In this document: positions 1 to 9,131 of the stretch, one piece after another
Layout of the letters: each line of letters opens with the position of its first letter
How positions within the stretch are numbered: the stretch's first letter is position 1
NCBI GenBank assembly: GCA_002862125.1
Contig: PHSP01000003.1
Coordinates: forward strand, 248,001 to 312,000
Direction: 5' to 3'
DNA length: 64,000 bases
From: Methylobacter sp. KS41
GTDB lineage: Bacteria > Pseudomonadota > Gammaproteobacteria > Methylococcales > Methylomonadaceae
The notes under the pieces: generated by a model
What the model was told of the DNA's origin: nothing
Databases searched by the model: none
The model's input: the letters and a program-made list of their open reading frames with translations, nothing else
Position numbers and translations under genes: made by a program

Positions 1-105
1 TGCTATCGCGGAATAAGGCATCGCCGGGGTTTGCCGTTGAGAGGACAGAGAACGAGAACAAATGCTCGTACTCGCAAAGGTCCGCGTAAACCTATTAGAA
101 AATAA
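1..105 (+). CDS. rpsM: 30S ribosomal protein S13 (3' end only)
   Basis: The window opens inside a reading frame whose last 34 codons are strongly basic and match the C-terminal tail of ribosomal protein S13: a GIRHRRGLP(L/V)RGQRT stretch, then NARTRKGP and a lysine/arginine-rich end. S13 sits in the head of the small subunit and its tail contacts tRNA and the subunit bridge. The gene starts outside the window. It is followed after 24 bases by rpsK, the usual alpha-operon order, which supports the call. Confidence 0.93.
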   Translation, partial: CYRGIRHRRGLPLRGQRTRTNARTRKGPRKPIRK

Positions 106-129
106 GATATCCCTTAAGAGGTCCAAGTA

Positions 130-516
130 ATGGCTAGTCCAAATCGTTCAAGAAAACGTATAAAAAAAGAGGTTGCTGATGGGATTGTTCATGTCCACGC
201 ATCCTTCAACAACACAATCATAACCATAACGGATAGAAAAGGCAATGCATTGTCTTGGGCAACATCTGGTGGTTCAGGTTTCCGGGGGTCAAGAAAAAGT
301 ACGCCATTTGCTGCACAGGTTGCTGCCGAGAAAGCAGGTATAGTTGCGCAAGAGTTTGGCATGAAAAATCTTGATGTAATGATTAAAGGTCCTGGGCCTG
401 GCCGTGAGTCCGCTGTTCGTTCATTGAACAATCTAGGATTTAAAATTAATAATATTGTTGATGTGACGCCAATACCTCATAATGGTTGCCGTCCGCCAAA
501 GAAACGCCGCGTATAA
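130..516 (+). CDS. rpsK: 30S ribosomal protein S11
   Basis: This 128-residue protein is S11 of the small-subunit platform, which helps form the mRNA exit region. It shows the family's hallmark segments: [15 protein letters not shown] near residues 20-35, the [17 protein letters not shown] region, and the GPGPGRE motif around residue 86. The basic C-terminus ends in RPPKKRRV. The length is normal for the family. It lies between rpsM and rpsD in the conserved alpha-operon order, and a purine-rich AAGAGGT precedes the ATG. Confidence 0.97.
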   Translation: MASPNRSRKRIKKEVADGIVHVHASFNNTIITITDRKGNALSWATSGGSGFRGSRKSTPFAAQVAAEKAGIVAQEFGMKNLDVMIKGPGPGRESAVRSLNNLGFKINNIVDVTPIPHNGCRPPKKRRV

Positions 517-534
517 AAAATCTGGAGTAGCATC

Positions 535-1155
535 ATGGCAAGATATCTTGGACCTACCTGTAAATTAAGTCGGAGAGAAGGAGCTGATCTGCTTTTAAAA
601 AGCAGAGGAAAGTCTCTAGAAAGAAAATGTAAGTTAGAGCAAAGACCCGGTCAGCACGGGACCAAGCGGACTAGAAGTTCTGATTATGCTCTCCAGTTGA
701 GAGCGAAACAGCGCCTGCGCAGAATTTATGGCATTCTTGAAAAGCAATTTAGAAATTATTATAAATCTGCTGATATGAAGAAAGGCGCTACCGGTGAAAA
801 CCTTTTGAATCTGCTTGAGTCAAGATTGGATAATGTAGTTTATCGAATGGGTTTTGCGTGCACGCGCGCAGAGGCGCGGCAATTAGTTTGCCACAAATCC
901 ATCCAGGTTAATGGTTCATTGATAAATGTTCCTTCCTATCAAGTGAATCCAGGCGATGTTTTAACTGTTAGAGAAAAAGCAAAAAGACAACAAAGAATAG
1001 TTGATGCTTTAACTGTAACAGAGCAGTACGGATTTCCTAATTGGGTTGAGGTCAATTCAAAGACCATGTCTGGAACATTCAGCTCGTTACCTGATCGTGT
1101 AGATTTGGGTAGTGACATTAATGAGCAGCTGGTTGTCGAGCTTTACTCCAAATAA
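535..1155 (+). CDS. rpsD: 30S ribosomal protein S4
   Basis: This 206-residue protein is S4, a primary 16S rRNA-binding protein that starts small-subunit assembly and in enterobacteria represses the alpha operon. The N-terminus [16 protein letters not shown] is typical. The S4 RNA-binding domain is visible from about residue 95 ([15 protein letters not shown] through the SIQVNG loop). The first zinc-type cysteines are only partly present, as in other proteobacterial S4 proteins. It is separated by 18 bases from rpsK and 21 from rpoA, so it is surely co-transcribed. Confidence 0.97.
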   Translation: MARYLGPTCKLSRREGADLLLKSRGKSLERKCKLEQRPGQHGTKRTRSSDYALQLRAKQRLRRIYGILEKQFRNYYKSADMKKGATGENLLNLLESRLDNVVYRMGFACTRAEARQLVCHKSIQVNGSLINVPSYQVNPGDVLTVREKAKRQQRIVDALTVTEQYGFPNWVEVNSKTMSGTFSSLPDRVDLGSDINEQLVVELYSK

Positions 1156-1176
1156 TTGCAGTTCCGAGGGATATAA

Positions 1177-2193
1177 ATGCAGAATTCTATTTCTGGCTTA
1201 TTAAAGCCTCGCTTAGTTGAGGTTGTAAGTAAATCGCCTAATCATTCCAGGATTGTTATTGAGCCGCTAGAACGCGGTTTTGGGCATTCTCTAGGCAATG
1301 CATTAAGACGCGTGCTGCTATCTACAATTCCGGGCTGTGCGGTTACGGATGTCGAGATTGAAGGCGTGCTTCATGAATATACAACGATTGAGGGTGTACA
1401 GGAAGATGTTATCGACATTTTGCTTAACCTGAAAAAATTAGCTGTCGTTTTACATTCAAAGGATGAAGTTGAACTAACGCTCACTAAAAATGGTGCGGGT
1501 TGTGTTACGGCTGCGGATATTAATCTGCCTCATGATGTTGAAATTATTAATCCGGATTTAGTTATTGCCAATTTAACACAAGCCGGCGTACTGAATATGA
1601 AAATCAGGGTGCGTCGTGGAAGAGGGTATGAGCCTGTAAGTGTTCGTAAACAGAATTCCGAGCATAGTCTGGTGGTTGGCGCGCTACAATTGGATTCTTC
1701 TTTCAGTCCTATCGTTAAAGTTGCTTATCAGGTTGAAAGTACGCGTGTCGAGCAGCGTACCAACTTAGACAAGCTGGTTATTGAACTGGAAACAAACGGA
1801 ACTGTTGATCCGGAAGAAACTATCAAAATGGCTGCTACTATACTCCATGATCAGTTGTCTGTTTTTGTTGATTTCGAAAAAGTTAATGATCAGGTAATAG
1901 AAGAGGAAGTAGAGATTGTGGAGGTATTCGATCCGGTTCTGCTGCGCCCGGTCGATGATCTCGAGTTAACGGTTCGTTCCGCTAATTGTTTAAAAGCCGA
2001 AAATATTTTTTATATTGGTGATTTAATTCAGCGTACTGAAGTTGAACTGTTGAAAACACCAAATCTTGGAAAAAAATCATTAACGGAAATTAAAGACATC
2101 CTCGCATTGAAAGGTTTGTCATTGGGCATGCGATTGGAAAATTGGCCTCCTGATAATCTTGCTGATCAATCACACGCAATATCAACACATTAA
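1177..2193 (+). CDS. rpoA: DNA-directed RNA polymerase subunit alpha
   Basis: The 338-residue alpha subunit dimerises to start RNA polymerase assembly, and its C-terminal domain contacts UP elements and activators. Visible are the N-terminal dimerisation motif ([19 protein letters not shown]-type, near residues 32-50), the GVQEDV segment, and the alphaCTD from about residue 250, with [14 protein letters not shown] and the helix-hairpin-helix [11 protein letters not shown]. The length and the position between rpsD and rplQ are standard for gammaproteobacteria. Confidence 0.98.
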   Translation: MQNSISGLLKPRLVEVVSKSPNHSRIVIEPLERGFGHSLGNALRRVLLSTIPGCAVTDVEIEGVLHEYTTIEGVQEDVIDILLNLKKLAVVLHSKDEVELTLTKNGAGCVTAADINLPHDVEIINPDLVIANLTQAGVLNMKIRVRRGRGYEPVSVRKQNSEHSLVVGALQLDSSFSPIVKVAYQVESTRVEQRTNLDKLVIELETNGTVDPEETIKMAATILHDQLSVFVDFEKVNDQVIEEEVEIVEVFDPVLLRPVDDLELTVRSANCLKAENIFYIGDLIQRTEVELLKTPNLGKKSLTEIKDILALKGLSLGMRLENWPPDNLADQSHAISTH

Positions 2194-2210
2194 CATTAGG
2201 TCTTCTTATA

Positions 2211-2573
2211 ATGAGACATCGTAAATCAGGTAGAAAATTTAATATAGATAGCAGCCACCGTAAGGCGCTATTTAGTAATATGGCAAGCTCACTATTCAAG
2301 CACGAGCTGATTAAGACAACTTTACCTAAAGCTAAGGAATTGAGAAGTTTTGCCGAGCCACTGATCACTTTATCCAAAGAAGATAGCGTGGCGAAAAGAA
2401 GGCTTGCATTTGCAAGATTACGCGACCGTGAAATAGTTACAAAACTGTTTAATGAACTGGGTCCTCGCTATAAAAATAGGGCAGGCGGCTATTTACGTAT
2501 CATGAAATGCGGCTTCAGACCGGGAGATGACGCACCAATGGCCTATGTTGAATTAGTTGACAGGCCCGAATAA
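2211..2573 (+). CDS. rplQ: 50S ribosomal protein L17
   Basis: This 120-residue protein is L17, which sits near the polypeptide exit tunnel. The start [11 protein letters not shown], the [10 protein letters not shown] segment and the [15 protein letters not shown] segment are diagnostic. It is the last gene of the alpha operon, 17 bases after rpoA, and is followed within 20 bases by a strong stem-loop with a T run, so transcription most likely ends here. Confidence 0.97.
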   Translation: MRHRKSGRKFNIDSSHRKALFSNMASSLFKHELIKTTLPKAKELRSFAEPLITLSKEDSVAKRRLAFARLRDREIVTKLFNELGPRYKNRAGGYLRIMKCGFRPGDDAPMAYVELVDRPE

Positions 2574-2588
2574 ATTAATTATTCAACT

Positions 2589-2625
2589 GACATAAAAAAG
2601 CCGGTTTAACCGGCTTTTTTATGTC
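2589..2625. terminator. Bidirectional intrinsic terminator after rplQ
   Basis: A near-perfect inverted repeat is centred on AAAAAAGCCGGTTTAACCGG and followed by CTTTTTTATG. The GC-rich core stem GCCGGTT/AACCGGC is flanked by an A run on one side and a T run on the other. It can therefore end the rplQ operon on the plus strand and the converging ferredoxin gene on the minus strand. Confidence 0.9.
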
Positions 2626-2655
2626 TTTAAAAAACTGCAAAAGAGGATAAATTTG

Positions 2656-2979
2656 TTATTTTTCCAGTTGATCAATTTTGCCAGGTTTTCCATTCCACTC
2701 ATCGGCATCGGGAAGTGGTTGTTTTACTTCAGTAATTACAGGCCATAGTTTGGCTAACTCAGAATTCAAACTGATGAATATTTCTTGTCCTTCGGGTAAT
2801 TCATCTTCTGCAAAAATCGCATTGGCAGGGCATTCCGGTTCGCATAATGTGCAATCAATACATTCATCCGGATCAATAACTAAAAAATTAGGTCCTTCAT
2901 GAAAACAGTCAACAGGGCATACATCGACACAGTCAGTAAATTTACATTTAATACAGTTTTCAGTGACTACAAAAGCCAT
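2656..2979 (-). CDS. fdxA: 7Fe ferredoxin, FdxA type
   Basis: This is a 107-residue soluble electron carrier with one [3Fe-4S] and one [4Fe-4S] cluster. Cysteines at about residues 9, 12, 17, 21 and 25 ([17 protein letters not shown]) and at 40, 43, 46 and 50 ([12 protein letters not shown]) give the seven-iron pattern of the FdxA family, and the long C-terminal tail is also typical. It is monocistronic, convergent with rplQ and shares its terminator. The redox partner cannot be read from the context. Confidence 0.9.
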   Translation of the reverse strand: MAFVVTENCIKCKFTDCVDVCPVDCFHEGPNFLVIDPDECIDCTLCEPECPANAIFAEDELPEGQEIFISLNSELAKLWPVITEVKQPLPDADEWNGKPGKIDQLEK

Positions 2980-3086
2980 AATTTATTACCAAGAAAGGTT
3001 AAGGGAAGTGTTTGTATATTGGGGGTGATATTTTAGCAGAAAGGACTTACTGAAAGAATACAAAGTTATTATTTAATATTTAGGGC

Positions 3087-3773
3087 TTATTTTGCGCTTT
3101 CAGAATTAAATAGAGAAGCAAATAAACTTTTTGCCGAGCTAAGTCTCCGGTCTTTAGTATTTTTTAGAGCGAGCCTTGCTTGTTCTTTAAGCTGATTATC
3201 GGCATAAATTTGTTCTTTACGCGCAGGAAGAGCTATTACGCGTTTAAAATAGATTTCAGCTTCATTAAGGTTGTTATTGGATAATAGAAAGTCGCCATAG
3301 AAATAATTACTTTCAATGCCGTTAGGATTAATCTTTAAAGCCGTTTGTAACATTTTTCGGGCGGCTTTATCATCACCAAATCCGATGGGCCATTTGGGCG
3401 TCATGTAATAAAGGGTGCCTAAAGTAACATAAGCGGAGCCATTCATGGCTTGCGGGTTAATTTCAATGGCTTTCAGTAATAAATCCCGTGCATCATCTAT
3501 TGATTCCAGTGCAGATACGGCGTCTTGGTGATCGGCATTGGTAGCTTTGACAATAGCCTCCCAAATGATAGGTTCTGCGTTGTTTGGATGTTGTTTGGAA
3601 AGGTTTATTGTTTTATCAAGCAGGCGGTTGTAGGCGGATTCCTGCTTTTGTTTGGGCGTGTTGTAATAAATAGTCGCCCATTCGGATTCAATGCCTTGCA
3701 GGGAGTCATTAAGGCTTTCTGCAAAGGTTTGTGATGAAAGTAGCATTAATGCAACAAAAGTTGTTTTTTTCAT
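3087..3773 (-). CDS. Exported tetratricopeptide-repeat protein
   Basis: The protein is about 228 residues. The second possible start (MKKTTFVALMLLSSQTFAES) gives a clean signal peptide with cleavage after TFA, so it is preferred over an ATG six codons upstream. The mature part is helical with TPR-like units around residues 95-115 (ARDLLLKAIEINPQA), 140-160 (ARKMLQTALKINPNG) and 175-190 (AEIYFKRVIALP). The PKWPIGFGDDKAA insert resembles that of TatT-type periplasmic TPR proteins. The role is presumably scaffolding in the periplasm; no partner gene is adjacent. Confidence 0.6.
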   Translation of the reverse strand: MKKTTFVALMLLSSQTFAESLNDSLQGIESEWATIYYNTPKQKQESAYNRLLDKTINLSKQHPNNAEPIIWEAIVKATNADHQDAVSALESIDDARDLLLKAIEINPQAMNGSAYVTLGTLYYMTPKWPIGFGDDKAARKMLQTALKINPNGIESNYFYGDFLLSNNNLNEAEIYFKRVIALPARKEQIYADNQLKEQARLALKNTKDRRLSSAKSLFASLFNSESAK

Positions 3774-3824
3774 ACGACAACTATAAAACAAAATGACGAT
3801 CGTTTCAATAGGTCTATGAAAAAT

Positions 3825-4301
3825 TTAGTTTTTGGACCAGTTTATGAAAGGATTGATAGCAAGGTTATTATTGTAATACCGCAAGTCATGTGTAACTTCC
3901 TCGCCTAACCAGGCTGGCTTTGAAAAGACGGTGCCTATGTCCGCTAACTCAATTTCAGCGACGATTAGTCCCTGATTGTCACCGTCAAACTCATCTATCT
4001 CCCATGTATTACCATCGTGAATTACAAAATGACGGGTTTTTTCTATGATTGGTTTTCTGCAAAGAGTATCGATGATTTCGTTTGCATCCAGCAGTGGAAT
4101 TTCATATTCATATTCATGTCTATGAGTGCCAATAGTAGCGCTTTTGATATTCAGCCATGCGTGTTTATCGCTTATTCTGATTCTGATGGAACTGGTTGCT
4201 AGGGAGCTTAAATATCCTTGCCGGTATTTAACCGAGCGGACAATATTTTTACGCCACTCACTGTTTGCAAGTAAAAATTTGTGTTCAATTTCAATAGCCA
4301 T
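3825..4301 (-). CDS. CYTH-domain protein (inorganic triphosphatase-like)
   Basis: This 158-residue single-domain CYTH protein has the family's N-terminal ExExK signature as EIEHK at residues 4-8, followed by alternating charged strands (SIRIRISD, LNIKSA, EYEYEIP) that line the metal- and triphosphate-binding tunnel. Homologous small bacterial CYTH proteins hydrolyse tripolyphosphate; some class IV adenylate cyclases share the fold. The start codon overlaps the stop of the upstream CDGSH gene as TAATG, so the two are probably translationally coupled. The fold is clear; the exact substrate is not. Confidence 0.8.
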   Translation of the reverse strand: MAIEIEHKFLLANSEWRKNIVRSVKYRQGYLSSLATSSIRIRISDKHAWLNIKSATIGTHRHEYEYEIPLLDANEIIDTLCRKPIIEKTRHFVIHDGNTWEIDEFDGDNQGLIVAEIELADIGTVFSKPAWLGEEVTHDLRYYNNNLAINPFINWSKN

Positions 4302-4540
4302 TAAATTTCCTTGCAGTTTTTGCTGCCATCACAGTAGGGTGGAGTCTGGGTCTCTGAACAACCGCAAAGATATAATGTCCTGGTTTCTTCAGCAACGAAT
4401 TTAACGGACTTTTTATCTGAAAATTCTCTATGTGAATGATCGCATAAAGGCATTGTTTGGCTGAAGCCGCAACTGCACCAGGAATATTTTGTTCCCGCTT
4501 CAACTTCAACAGGCAGTGGGGAGTTAGTTTTGGTTACCAT
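4301..4540 (-). CDS. CDGSH-type iron-sulfur protein
   Basis: This small protein (79 residues from the ATG at 4540, MVTKTNSPLP) has two CDGSH-like iron-sulfur sites. The first is CSCGFSQTMPLCDHSH and the second is CGCSETQTPPYCDGSK; each is a C-x-C-x2-(S/T)-x3-P-x-C-D-x-(S/T)-H/K box that binds a labile [2Fe-2S] cluster. In the second box the last ligand position is Lys rather than His, as seen in some bacterial members. The upstream ATG at 4609 lacks a good ribosome site. It is translationally coupled to the CYTH gene. The role is probably redox or iron-sulfur handling. Confidence 0.8.
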   Translation of the reverse strand: MVTKTNSPLPVEVEAGTKYSWCSCGFSQTMPLCDHSHREFSDKKSVKFVAEETRTLYLCGCSETQTPPYCDGSKNCKEI

Positions 4541-4703
4541 GATGTTTTTATATAGTATTAAGTAAAGGATAAGATTATAAGGTAACTTTATGCCGCTATG
4601 ATCATGCAAGTAACAGACATGGCAATGTTGAAATTTTACACTGTAAATGATTTTGTCTTAATCGAATGATATAACTCCCGCTTTATTTAATCGGCTAGCA
4701 ATG

Positions 4704-4720
4704 ATAAAGTGATACTTTAT
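4704..4720. promoter_or_regulatory. Dyad upstream of sodB
   Basis: A perfect 7-bp inverted repeat (ATAAAGT-GAT-ACTTTAT) lies about 75 bases upstream of the Fe superoxide dismutase gene, in an AT-rich region where a promoter is expected. It could be an operator. It does not match a canonical Fur box well enough to name the regulator. Confidence 0.3.
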
Positions 4721-4793
4721 AGAATTACTGGGTTTTATTTATGAATGCCAGTGGTTGCATCAATTTCTTTTAAACTTTTTAGGGGACACTTAA

Positions 4794-5375
4794 ATGGCTT
4801 TCGAACTTCCTGCTTTACCTTATTCCAAGAATAGATTGGTACCGCATATTTCAGAAGAAACCTTGGAATACCACTATGGTAAGCACCACCAAACCTATGT
4901 AACAAATCTGAATAACCTTGTTCCGGGCACTGAGTTTGAAGGCTTATCCCTGGAAGAAATCATCGTAAAATCGTCAGGACCAATTTTTAATAATGCCGCG
5001 CAGGTCTGGAACCATACCTTTTATTGGAATAGCTTGTCTCCAAATGGCGGCGGAGAGCCAACTGGCGTATTAGCCGACGCGATTAACACTACTTTTGGTT
5101 CTTTCGCAAAATTTAAGGAAGAATTTACTAAATGCGCTGTAACCACTTTTGGTTCAGGCTGGGCATGGCTGGTAAAAAATGCCGACGGCAGTTTGGCGCT
5201 GGTAAGCACCAGCAATGCCGGGTGTCCACTGGTCGCTGGGCAAAAACCGCTATTAACCTGCGATGTTTGGGAACATGCCTATTACATTGATTACCGTAAT
5301 GCACGTCCTGCCTACCTGGAAGCATTTTGGGCGTTAGTGAATTGGGATTTTGCAGAGGCAAATTATTCAGCTTAA
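4794..5375 (+). CDS. sodB: Superoxide dismutase [Fe]
   Basis: This 193-residue cytoplasmic dismutase converts superoxide to oxygen and hydrogen peroxide. The metal ligands are visible: His in EYHYGKHH near residue 27, His in [11 protein letters not shown] near 74, and [11 protein letters not shown] near 157-161 (Asp and His). The FGSGWAWLV segment and the length are those of the iron-type enzyme. An AGGGGAC sits just before the ATG, and a terminator follows. Minor oddity: [15 protein letters not shown] has Cys next to the metal-binding Asp, where most homologues have Leu/Val/Ile. Confidence 0.95.
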   Translation: MAFELPALPYSKNRLVPHISEETLEYHYGKHHQTYVTNLNNLVPGTEFEGLSLEEIIVKSSGPIFNNAAQVWNHTFYWNSLSPNGGGEPTGVLADAINTTFGSFAKFKEEFTKCAVTTFGSGWAWLVKNADGSLALVSTSNAGCPLVAGQKPLLTCDVWEHAYYIDYRNARPAYLEAFWALVNWDFAEANYSA

Positions 5376-5387
5376 ACAGATTTGACG

Positions 5388-5420
5388 AACCTTCTGTATC
5401 TTTAGATGCAGAAGGTTTTT
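5388..5420 (+). terminator. Intrinsic terminator after sodB
   Basis: A 9-bp stem (AACCTTCTG ... CAGAAGGTT) with a 12-base loop is followed by a T run. It starts about 12 bases after the sodB stop codon. Confidence 0.8.
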
Positions 5421-5542
5421 GCAATACCGGAGGCTTAGCTGTTGTTTTTTATCTTTCGCATTACATCTTATTAATTCAATTCTATTTTTACGGACGGAAA
5501 CTTCAGTGACGACCGCTATAAAATGCGTAGCAGGTGAAATAT

Positions 5543-6061
5543 ATGTTTAAAAAACTAGTGCATTTATGGACTTTGCTGCCGGCAGTTGTTTGCGCTGAAG
5601 TGCCGGTTCCTGAGCAAATTATGCCGCCAACTGGAAATAGCCCAATTTTAACGGTTCACGCGAAAGGAGACCAGATTTACCAATGCACGCTGAATGGCGG
5701 TGTCTATTCATGGCAATTACAAGCGCCAGATGCCAGGTTATTTGATGCGCAAGGTAAAGTTGTCGGGCATCATTATTCCGGTCCCATTTGGGAGTACAAA
5801 GAAGGCAGTCGAGTAGTTGGGCAGGTGCTTAATAAAATCAATATTGCGCCGGAAACATCAATCTCCTGGTTACTGGTTAAAGTAGTAGCGCATAAAGGTA
5901 ATGGTTTGTTTTCCGACGTAAGCTTTATCAACAGGATTAATACTCACGGCGGTTTGCCGCCTTTGTCAGGATGTGACTCAAATCAATTGGGCGGTGAGAA
6001 GCGGGTAGCCTATACCGCGGATTACATTTTTTATTCTACGCATCCAGTTTCAATTCCCTGA
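5543..6061 (+). CDS. DUF3455-like exported protein
   Basis: The protein is about 172 residues. The ATG at 5543 is preferred because AGG lies eight bases upstream and a signal peptide follows at once (KKLVHLWTLLPAVVCA). The mature part resembles DUF3455 proteins: a start VPVPEQIMPP, a QIYQCT strand with a central Cys, APDARLFDAQGKVVGHHYSGPIWE, and SWLLVKVVAH. The family is secreted and of unknown function. Its 3' end overlaps the convergent panE-like gene by 26 bases. Confidence 0.7.
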   Translation: MFKKLVHLWTLLPAVVCAEVPVPEQIMPPTGNSPILTVHAKGDQIYQCTLNGGVYSWQLQAPDARLFDAQGKVVGHHYSGPIWEYKEGSRVVGQVLNKINIAPETSISWLLVKVVAHKGNGLFSDVSFINRINTHGGLPPLSGCDSNQLGGEKRVAYTADYIFYSTHPVSIP

Positions 6062-6959
6062 GTTTCATCAACGCATAGACAGAGTCCAAATAGGGGCTTG
6101 AAATTCCGGCCTGTTTGGCAACTCTTACAGCATTGCCTAGTATGGCTTCGGTTTCCATCGGATGGCCGTTTTCAAAATCCAGTAACATGCTGGTTTTATA
6201 AGGCGGCATGGCATAAGTATTTTTTATATTAATATCAATTATATCTTCAGGCAGTTGATATCCGGCAGCTTTGGCTATGCGACAAATATCCAGCATGATG
6301 TTGCGTACAAAAGCTTCCTGGGAATGCAGGATGTCCAAAGTAGACAATCCGCCCGATAATACCGATAAGGGATTAAATGGCGCATTCCATACGCATTTTT
6401 TCCAGCGTTCCGTCACAATATTCCGGGTCGCGATACATTCAATTCCGGATTGTCTGATTAAATCACAAAGTTCTGTGGTTTTATTGCTGACGTATCCCGG
6501 TAGATTGCCTAAAGTCAATCGGCCATAAGCCAAGTGCAATATTTCCCCATTCCTTATTTGATTGCAGCAAATGTATGCCAAGCCGCTAATAATTTCATTG
6601 CCGGGAAAAGCCGAAACAATTTCCTGCTCGATTTCTACGCCATTCTGGATAAATACAATAGCCGTGTCGGCGGTTACTACCGGGCGTATCAAGGCAACCC
6701 GATCCACCGGGGGAATCACTTTCGTGCACAGCAAAATGTAATCTGCAGCGCCTACATACTCGGCAGTATTTTTTAGAACTTGTGAAGGAGTAAATGTCCA
6801 AGACCCCAGTTCACGGCTATCAATGAAAAAGCCATGTTGTTTTACATGTTCATATTCTGAGCGGCAAACGACCGCAACTTCAGCGCCTGCTTTTGCGAGC
6901 AAGGAGCCATAAAATACGCCAATCGCTCCAGCTCCAATAATAAGCGCTTTATTAGACAC
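6036..6959 (-). CDS. panE: 2-dehydropantoate 2-reductase family (ApbA/PanE-like)
   Basis: The 307-residue protein has an N-terminal Rossmann motif (IIGAGAIGVFYGSLLAKAGAEV), a KVIPPVD/IFIQNGVE region, and the C-terminal ketopantoate-reductase helix bundle with ERWKKCVWNAPFNPLSVLSGG and SMLLDFENGHPMETEAI. These are the catalytic Lys (WKK) and substrate-binding segments of the PanE/ApbA family, which reduces ketopantoate to pantoate for coenzyme A synthesis. The family contains several non-PanE paralogues, so the substrate is not certain. It overlaps hda by 8 bases and is the last gene of the operon. Confidence 0.8.
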   Translation of the reverse strand: MSNKALIIGAGAIGVFYGSLLAKAGAEVAVVCRSEYEHVKQHGFFIDSRELGSWTFTPSQVLKNTAEYVGAADYILLCTKVIPPVDRVALIRPVVTADTAIVFIQNGVEIEQEIVSAFPGNEIISGLAYICCNQIRNGEILHLAYGRLTLGNLPGYVSNKTTELCDLIRQSGIECIATRNIVTERWKKCVWNAPFNPLSVLSGGLSTLDILHSQEAFVRNIMLDICRIAKAAGYQLPEDIIDINIKNTYAMPPYKTSMLLDFENGHPMETEAILGNAVRVAKQAGISSPYLDSVYALMKLRELKLDA

Positions 6960-7662
6960 GGGACTCTTCGTTGAGAATTTGCTTTAAAAATGGAATGGTT
7001 AATTTGCGTTTGGCCGCCAATGACGCCCTGTCCAGCTTTGTCAGTAGCGCCCATAACGAAGGCAAATCTCTGTCATAATGTGTCAGTAGAAAACGTCCTG
7101 CTTGAGACGATATTTCCAAACCCATTTGTCCGGCTTTGAAAATTAAAGCGGCGATTTTGTCATTATCACATAAAGTCTGAATTTTCAGCGTCAGCCCCCA
7201 GTTAAGACGGGTTTTAAGATCGGGCAAGCGGATTGCAATTTCATTGGGCGGGCTGGATGCCGATAAAATCAGGGTGCGCCCCTGATCGCGGTGAAGATTA
7301 AAAAAATTAAAAAAAGCCAGTTCCCAGGTCTCGTTTCCTGCGATGCGCCCAATATTGTCGAGACAGACTATATCAAACTCCTCCAGTCCTGTTAATAGCT
7401 CCGGATCAGGCAGCTCTACAAGTGCTAAATCAAAATAGAACGCGCTAAGTTGAAGGCTTTGCGCAAATTGACAACAGGCTTGCAGCAAATGACTTTTGCC
7501 TAGTCCGGATTGGCCCCAGAGAAAAATCTGCCGTTCACCGTTGCCGGTACTGCTTTGTTGTAAGTGAGTAATGATTTCCTGATTACTGCCGGCGAAAAAG
7601 TCATCAAAAGTCTGGTTCGCTCTGAACTCAAAGTGCAACGGCAGTTGCTTTGCTATTGTCAT
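6952..7662 (-). CDS. hda: DnaA regulatory inactivator Hda
   Basis: The 236-residue AAA+ protein is closely related to DnaA domain III. With the DNA-loaded sliding clamp it promotes hydrolysis of DnaA-bound ATP and so limits re-initiation. The clamp-binding stretch lies at the extreme N-terminus (QLPLHFEF), Walker A is GQSGLGKSHLL near residue 50, and the Walker B-like IVCLDNIG is near 100. Its ATG overlaps the end of the DUF2069 gene by 4 bases. The arsC-wrbA-DUF2069-hda neighbourhood is common in Gammaproteobacteria. Confidence 0.93.
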   Translation of the reverse strand: MTIAKQLPLHFEFRANQTFDDFFAGSNQEIITHLQQSSTGNGERQIFLWGQSGLGKSHLLQACCQFAQSLQLSAFYFDLALVELPDPELLTGLEEFDIVCLDNIGRIAGNETWELAFFNFFNLHRDQGRTLILSASSPPNEIAIRLPDLKTRLNWGLTLKIQTLCDNDKIAALIFKAGQMGLEISSQAGRFLLTHYDRDLPSLWALLTKLDRASLAAKRKLTIPFLKQILNEESRV

Positions 7663-8012
7663 TCATGTTTTCCGGAAAATCGCAGGTAGAGTGTTGTTCC
7701 GAAAAACAGCATTAGGCTGAGTATGATTTCCAGCAATGGATACAAGCGGCCAGTGGTGGAAGCGTAGGCTTCTATTGAGCCATGTATGAAATAAATCAGG
7801 CTGATATACGCCATCCAGGCGCAGCTTTTACGATTGCGGTCTAAAAAGCCGCGCAATGGCAGTAATAAAGGCGTAACGGTGATTAATAACATAAAAGCGA
7901 CAGGAAACTGAGAGGAGGCCGTCAAAACTGTATTCCATAGCATTAATAATGTAAACAGACCCAAAAAACCGGCCAATGCGACGGTATGAAAATAGACCGG
8001 TTTAAAATTCAT
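7659..8012 (-). CDS. DUF2069 integral membrane protein
   Basis: This 117-residue protein is hydrophobic throughout, with about four membrane segments (residues 8-28, 35-52, 62-82 and 92-110) and a short basic turn LRGFLDRNRKSC. Size, topology and position between wrbA and hda match the DUF2069 family. The function is unknown. It is coupled to hda by a 4-base overlap and lies 10 bases after wrbA. Confidence 0.75.
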   Translation of the reverse strand: MNFKPVYFHTVALAGFLGLFTLLMLWNTVLTASSQFPVAFMLLITVTPLLLPLRGFLDRNRKSCAWMAYISLIYFIHGSIEAYASTTGRLYPLLEIILSLMLFFGTTLYLRFSGKHE

Positions 8013-8022
8013 GAAGTCCGGT

Positions 8023-8631
<609 letters not shown>

Positions 8632-8979
8632 TTATAAAATGGCGAGTACGGCTTCCGGCGGACGGCCTATGGCTGCTTTGTCATAGGCGACAACAATTGG
8701 GCGTTCAATGAGTATCGGATGGTCTACCATGCCGTTTATGAGCGCCTGCCGGTCCAGCGTTTGATCATCCAAACCGCTAGCTTTGTAATCGGCTTCTTTC
8801 TTGCGCATCAGTTCACGAGGCTCCATCCCCAGTTTTAACAGGATATCTTTCAGTTCTTCGGCACTGGGAGGAGTTTTAAGATATTCAATAACCTCCAGAT
8901 CAATGCCTTGCTCTTGCAGCAATTTTAATGTTTGACGTGATTTGCCGCAACGCGGATTGTGATAAATTTTTATACTCAT
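8632..8979 (-). CDS. arsC: Arsenate reductase, glutaredoxin-dependent
   Basis: The 115-residue ArsC-family protein has the catalytic Cys11 in NPRCGKSRQTL and the downstream IERPIVV segment with the arginine that binds arsenate. Enzymes of this class reduce arsenate to arsenite with glutathione and glutaredoxin. In this chromosomal setting (first gene of the wrbA-hda operon, no arsB or arsR) it may be a YfgD/ArsC housekeeping paralogue rather than a dedicated resistance gene. It is divergent from ubiA. Confidence 0.85.
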   Translation of the reverse strand: MSIKIYHNPRCGKSRQTLKLLQEQGIDLEVIEYLKTPPSAEELKDILLKLGMEPRELMRKKEADYKASGLDDQTLDRQALINGMVDHPILIERPIVVAYDKAAIGRPPEAVLAIL

Positions 8980-9131
8980 GATTCACACTGCCACAGGGTT
9001 CAAGTCCCAAAAAATAAAAAGCTATAATAGCATTTTTAACAAAATTTACGCTTGAAAACCACTCTATATTATAGGTAGTGGGCTTTTAGCGGTTAAAGTA
9101 TCCTGCCAATCATCAAATGAAGGTAACAAGC

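Noticed and set aside
8990-9010. GGTTCAAGTCCC, a tRNA T-loop-like word upstream of arsC
   Set aside because: The T stem would have only three pairs, and no D arm, anticodon arm or acceptor stem can be formed around it.
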